From: Tritrichomonas musculus | Lineage: Eukaryota > Parabasalia > Tritrichomonadida > Tritrichomonadidae | Direction of reading: 5' to 3' | Assembly: GCA_039105265.1 (NCBI GenBank) | Contig: JAPFFF010000012.1 | Span: 620,001-684,000 of the forward strand | DNA: 64,000 bases | In this document: positions 61,072-64,000 of the stretch, piece by piece | Layout of the letters: each line of letters opens with the position of its first letter | How positions within the stretch are numbered: position 1 is the stretch's first letter | Translations under genes and position numbers: made by a program | The notes under the pieces: model-generated | Seen by the model: the letters and a program-made list of their open reading frames with translations, nothing else | The model's database searches: none | Told to the model about the DNA's origin: nothing

Positions 61072-61524
61072 TTATGACTCAAAGTAATACTTGTCAGCTG
61101 TTATATTAAGAATCAATTTATCATGGGGTTCCCTGTGTTGTAGATACTGGTGGACCGCATCCTTAGTGTTTAAATTATTATTAGTTTGTTGCAGTAATGA
61201 TGTGATATCCTCCTCACTATATCCACTGTAGCAGATTATATCTGTAGCCATACGTTTAGCATTAATATGAACAAATCGAATCGTTTGAAACGCCATTATA
61301 CAAGTGATATTATAATGCCTAGTTTTGGTCAATAATCTAATGAATTCACTATTCCCATTCTTCAATAAATCACTTCCCGCACAATCATCTAGAATAATTA
61401 ATGTATTGTATGGATATGATGAAGTCTCGTACTGAACTAATTTGTTGGCAATATATACAATTCTATCATCGATATCTTGTAATGAATGTTTTTCAATCAC
61501 TATGAGGAGTATTGTTATACGCAT
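61072..61524 (-). CDS. Polinton: A32/FtsK-HerA-type packaging ATPase region
   Basis: The frame carries YNTLIILDDCAGSDLL (Walker B), FIRLLTKTRHYNITCIMAFQ (sensor-like strand and Gln) and YSEEDITSLLQQ, which together mark the A32-like genome-packaging ATPase of Polintons and large DNA viruses. It would drive DNA into particles. It overlaps the integrase frame by about 30 bases. The ATG at 61522-61524 is the first in this frame. Confidence 0.75.
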   Translation of the reverse strand: MRITILLIVIEKHSLQDIDDRIVYIANKLVQYETSSYPYNTLIILDDCAGSDLLKNGNSEFIRLLTKTRHYNITCIMAFQTIRFVHINAKRMATDIICYSGYSEEDITSLLQQTNNNLNTKDAVHQYLQHREPHDKLILNITADKYYFES

Positions 61525-62083
61525 CAATCAAATCATTCATTTCAGTTTCATCAATATATCTATTCTCACCAATAGCATCACGAATCGTTCGCATGAATCG
61601 ATTAATGATACCTAGTACATTATGATTGTTGTCTTCAGTAGTGGTGTATATTATATTGTTCGATTTCATAAAACCAAGTACCTCGTTTGATAGATATGCA
61701 GCATCTTGGTCGCTAGTGATTGAATAAATATTGTGTACATCTTTTATGAAACATTGTAGCGCGTTGATAACGGATTTTGAACCCTTGCCTTGTAACGGAT
61801 ATGCATATGCCTTCCTCGTATTAATATTGATGAACATTAAATAATTGAGACCTCCCTTATGCTTTTCATTAATAAATGTATCCATCTGGTATCCGTGTAA
61901 ATGTTTCGATACGATTGGCATATATTTAGCTTTGGGTACCTTAACATCATGGACAATATTTTTGTCTAGAAAATCGTTAGCATCTTTCGCCGTGAAACCA
62001 TATCGTTTGGCTAACGGAACAAATTTAGATTTGCTCTTCCATGGATATTTTTTAAATAATTCATCAAGCGTATTATAACTCAT
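61493..62083 (-). CDS. Polinton: retroviral-type (rve) integrase
   Basis: YQMDTFINEKHKGGLNYLMF, INTRKAYAYPLQGK, YSITSDQDAAYLSNEVLGFM and HNVLGIINRFMRTIRD are the signatures of the Polinton c-integrase core, a DDE-type enzyme that inserts the element into host DNA. It occupies its usual place near the right TIR. ATG at 62081-62083. Confidence 0.9.
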   Translation of the reverse strand: MSYNTLDELFKKYPWKSKSKFVPLAKRYGFTAKDANDFLDKNIVHDVKVPKAKYMPIVSKHLHGYQMDTFINEKHKGGLNYLMFININTRKAYAYPLQGKGSKSVINALQCFIKDVHNIYSITSDQDAAYLSNEVLGFMKSNNIIYTTTEDNNHNVLGIINRFMRTIRDAIGENRYIDETEMNDLIDAYNNTPHSD

Positions 62084-62104
62084 TTGATTTTAGATTAAAC
62101 TAGC

Positions 62105-63064
62105 TTATGTATATAACATCTTATCAAATGGTAGGAATTGCATCTCTATACAAAATGATTCGTTATCCGGAATTTTGATAGGGGTATTATATTCCCTACA
62201 TGAATAAAACTCAATCCAAAATCTTTGGTCTGAAGAATTTAATTTATAATACTTTATTGGAACAAAATCAACATTAGAGTTACCAATATAATTATGTAAT
62301 GATTGTTCAGCTATGGATGAATATACTTTGCATGAATGCCTATCCCAAACATTATCAAAAGTAAGAACATCATCAAACTGATTTAGATACACATGCTTTT
62401 TATTCTGGTGTGGACCATCTCCAATATTAAATACTTCATCAAAATCCTGATTGGTTTTCTTTAATTTTAGAGCTATACCAAACTCATCATCTTCATTTTC
62501 ATTCCTAGGTGAAAATATTTTCTCATGGAAGCCATTTTTATCAAAATAACCATCTGATTGTATGTCTCTATCTACGACGTAATCATTTTGAACAAAATTA
62601 ATTTTAGTGTTCTTCCATACATTAGATATATTCCATTTAATAGATTTATCAATAGCATCAAAAAATCCTCTAAAATCCCCTTCAGTAGATATCCAATCAA
62701 CAACAACAAAATCCCTTATTTCAAGATTGTCTTTATATCCTTGCATGGATAGCATGTTAATAATTTTTGTATTTGTGTTAGCTCCCTCAACTTCATTAAA
62801 TGATTGCTTTTTATATTTGGCAATTGTTATAGTAAATTCAAGCTTCCTCCTTTTAGATATCAGCCACATATTCCTAACACCAATAATAGATTCCCCTCTA
62901 TTAGCTGTACACCATTCAGGAGGGAAATTAAAATAGTATCTATTGAATTTGTCTTTATCTTGTTGACCATCTTCTAGAAAGAATGCTGATTCGATAGGAA
63001 TTGGTACTTGCTCATCTGTGATATTATCAATGGTTGGATGTAGTGATTTAAACCTACTATACAT
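62105..63064 (-). CDS. Polinton: minor capsid (penton-like) candidate, 319 aa
   Basis: Starts MYSRFKSLHPTIDNITDEQV. Beta-rich with a strand pattern compatible with a single jelly-roll (ESIIGVRNMWLISKRRKLEF, RDFVVVDWISTEGDFRG, QRFWIEFYSCREYNTPI, ESFCIEMQFLPF). Its length of about 320 and place at the end of the structural/replication cluster fit the Polinton penton/minor capsid gene. There is no decisive motif, so this is a candidate call. It is the outermost gene before the right TIR. Confidence 0.55.
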   Translation of the reverse strand: MYSRFKSLHPTIDNITDEQVPIPIESAFFLEDGQQDKDKFNRYYFNFPPEWCTANRGESIIGVRNMWLISKRRKLEFTITIAKYKKQSFNEVEGANTNTKIINMLSMQGYKDNLEIRDFVVVDWISTEGDFRGFFDAIDKSIKWNISNVWKNTKINFVQNDYVVDRDIQSDGYFDKNGFHEKIFSPRNENEDDEFGIALKLKKTNQDFDEVFNIGDGPHQNKKHVYLNQFDDVLTFDNVWDRHSCKVYSSIAEQSLHNYIGNSNVDFVPIKYYKLNSSDQRFWIEFYSCREYNTPIKIPDNESFCIEMQFLPFDKMLYT

Positions 63065-63068
63065 TTAT

Positions 63069-63625
63069 GATTCAATTAAAGATTTATTTTTGAGTAGGTA
63101 TCGGGTGTACATGAAGTGGTTGCATGAGTAGATGTATGTGATGAGATTTGGGAGATGATTGCATGAGTGGATGTGTGTGATGGGTTGCATGAGATGAGTT
63201 GTGTGAGATGGGTTGCTTGAGATGATTGCATGAGATGATTGCTGTAGGAGTATGCTAGATAGGTTGCTTGAGATGATTGCATGAGTGGATGTGTGTGATG
63301 ATTGCTTGAGATGATTGCATGAGATGATTGCTGTAGGAGTATGCTAGATAGGTTGGTATTAAGTAGTTATACATAGTGAAGGGGGGATAGATAACTAGTA
63401 TAAGCAAATGGGGCTCTCCGTGTAGGGTGGCTGGGTGGGGGTTGCTTGGGGGCTGTTTGGAGATATGGTTTATTATAGCGAGGGAGCTTTTCAAAGCGAG
63501 GGAGCTATAATATAAAACATCTCCAAAGTACCTCAAATTATCGTCTCTTCAGGAAGCTTTCAAAGCCAGAGAGCCCCATTTGCTTATACTAGTTATCTAT
63601 CCCCCCTTCACTATGTATAACTACT
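63069..63625 (-). repeat. Right Polinton TIR
   Basis: Inverted copy of 41752-42307 with a small difference in the number of inner ATGATTGCATGAG-type words. The outer 262 bp (63364-63625) repeat the foldback layout with 56-bp inverted arms. It ends ...GTATAACTACT. Confidence 0.95.
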
Positions 63626-64000
63626 ATTCATTCTTGTCTTCTATCTTAATTAATATCTTATAATACCTCTTTATCTCTTCTAGTACTTGCTTAGCTATAG
63701 TCTCTCTTTGCTCTTGCATATTGCTTCTCAGCTTGTATAGATATATCGTTCTGTGGTATTTGATGTCGGCAAATGGGTTTATCTTTTCGTATTTTTCAAA
63801 GACTGATAAGCAAGAAATGTCAGATGCTGTAGCAGTAATCAAGCCTACTTTATTAAACTCTCTACAGATCTCTATTAACGATATGTGTTCTAGTAGTAGG
63901 TGTGCTTCATCAATAAGGAGTGTGTATTCACTGTTGAAATCTATTTGGTGGTGATAGAAATGCTCTATAATGCCTCCAAGACACTTAGATGCGGTAGAGA
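63624..64000 (-). CDS. SF2 (DEAH-type) helicase, partial, cut by the Polinton and by the window edge
   Basis: The minus strand is open from the right edge down to a TAG at 63624-63626 that is made partly of Polinton bases. It reads STASKCLGGIIEHFYHHQ, YTLLIDEAHLLLEHISL (motif II, DEAH) and GLITATASDISCL (motif III-type TATAS), then IRSNMQEQRE-like helical sequence. These mark a superfamily 2 helicase. The short coding tail on the far side of the Polinton (41592-41751) may come from the same gene. It could be a host gene or part of another selfish element; the window does not show enough. Confidence 0.7.
   Translation of the reverse strand, partial: STASKCLGGIIEHFYHHQIDFNSEYTLLIDEAHLLLEHISLIEICREFNKVGLITATASDISCLSVFEKYEKINPFADIKYHRTIYLYKLRSNMQEQRETIAKQVLEEIKRYYKILIKIEDKNE

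Larger units (their letters stand above)
41752..63625. mobile_element. Polinton/Maverick, 21.9 kb, recent and mostly whole
   Basis: The terminal sequence AGTAGTTATACATAG is inverted at the right end, giving the AG...CT termini typical of Polintons, with TIRs of about 556 bp. Size and content fit: protein-primed polB, integrase, A32-like ATPase, major and minor capsid candidates, KilA-N, HNH, fibre-like and small charged proteins. Most genes run leftward; the fibre-like and HNH genes run rightward. The TIRs are nearly identical apart from small repeat-number differences, so insertion looks recent. No exact 6-bp TSD is seen; ATCATT (41745-41750) and TTCATT (63627-63632) are a near match. I judge it mostly whole with one or two damaged genes. 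No adenain-type protease recognised. Confidence 0.95.

Overview
This 64 kb window is very AT-rich eukaryotic DNA from a parabasalid flagellate (a trichomonad). The evidence is the family mix: BspA-like leucine-rich repeats, DUF3447-type ankyrin relics, a TKL-type kinase, a BTB/BACK + F5/8C protein, a tubulin-tyrosine-ligase-like enzyme, initiator motifs of the TCAYTWYT type just upstream of start codons, no visible introns, and a Polinton/Maverick. I lean to a Tritrichomonas- or Trichomonas-like genome but cannot settle the species.

Layout. 1-4277 (-) is the 5' part of a very large unrecognised helical-repeat protein that runs off the left edge. 4985-10640 is an imperfect inverted duplication: two almost identical 215-residue genes face outward from a broken BspA-like gene, and each arm later received its own DNA transposon. 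11.2-17.5 kb holds a TTL-like gene, an ankyrin relic, a multi-pass membrane protein, a coiled-coil relic and a BTB/BACK/F5-8C gene. 18.2-22.9 kb (-) is a glycogen/starch-synthase-like fusion with an amylase-like part. 23.3-31 kb is transposon-rich and contains one whole TKL kinase gene and one broken kinase-like gene; several elements have clear terminal inverted repeats (TIRs) and target-site duplications (TSDs). 31.6-35.4 kb is an old, rearranged Polinton fossil lying inside the broken kinase-like gene, itself hit by a smaller transposon. 35.4-41.55 kb is a degenerate satellite (GAATGAAT-like, then GATGTTGTT-like units) split by a 2.4 kb insertion.

41752-63625 is a 21.9 kb Polinton with roughly 556 bp TIRs that start AG and end CT. 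It looks mostly whole, with perhaps one or two damaged genes. It carries a protein-primed family B DNA polymerase, retroviral-type integrase, A32-like ATPase region, double-jelly-roll-type major capsid candidate, a minor capsid candidate, a 1719-residue fibre-like protein, a KilA-N protein, an HNH endonuclease-like gene, several basic or charged small proteins and a tRNA-like locus with A and B boxes. The polymerase, integrase and ATPase would copy, insert and package the element; the capsid candidates and fibre-like protein suggest a virus-like particle. Near-identical TIRs suggest recent insertion. The insertion lies in a coding region: a DEAH-type SF2 helicase reading frame abuts its right end and a short coding tail abuts its left end.
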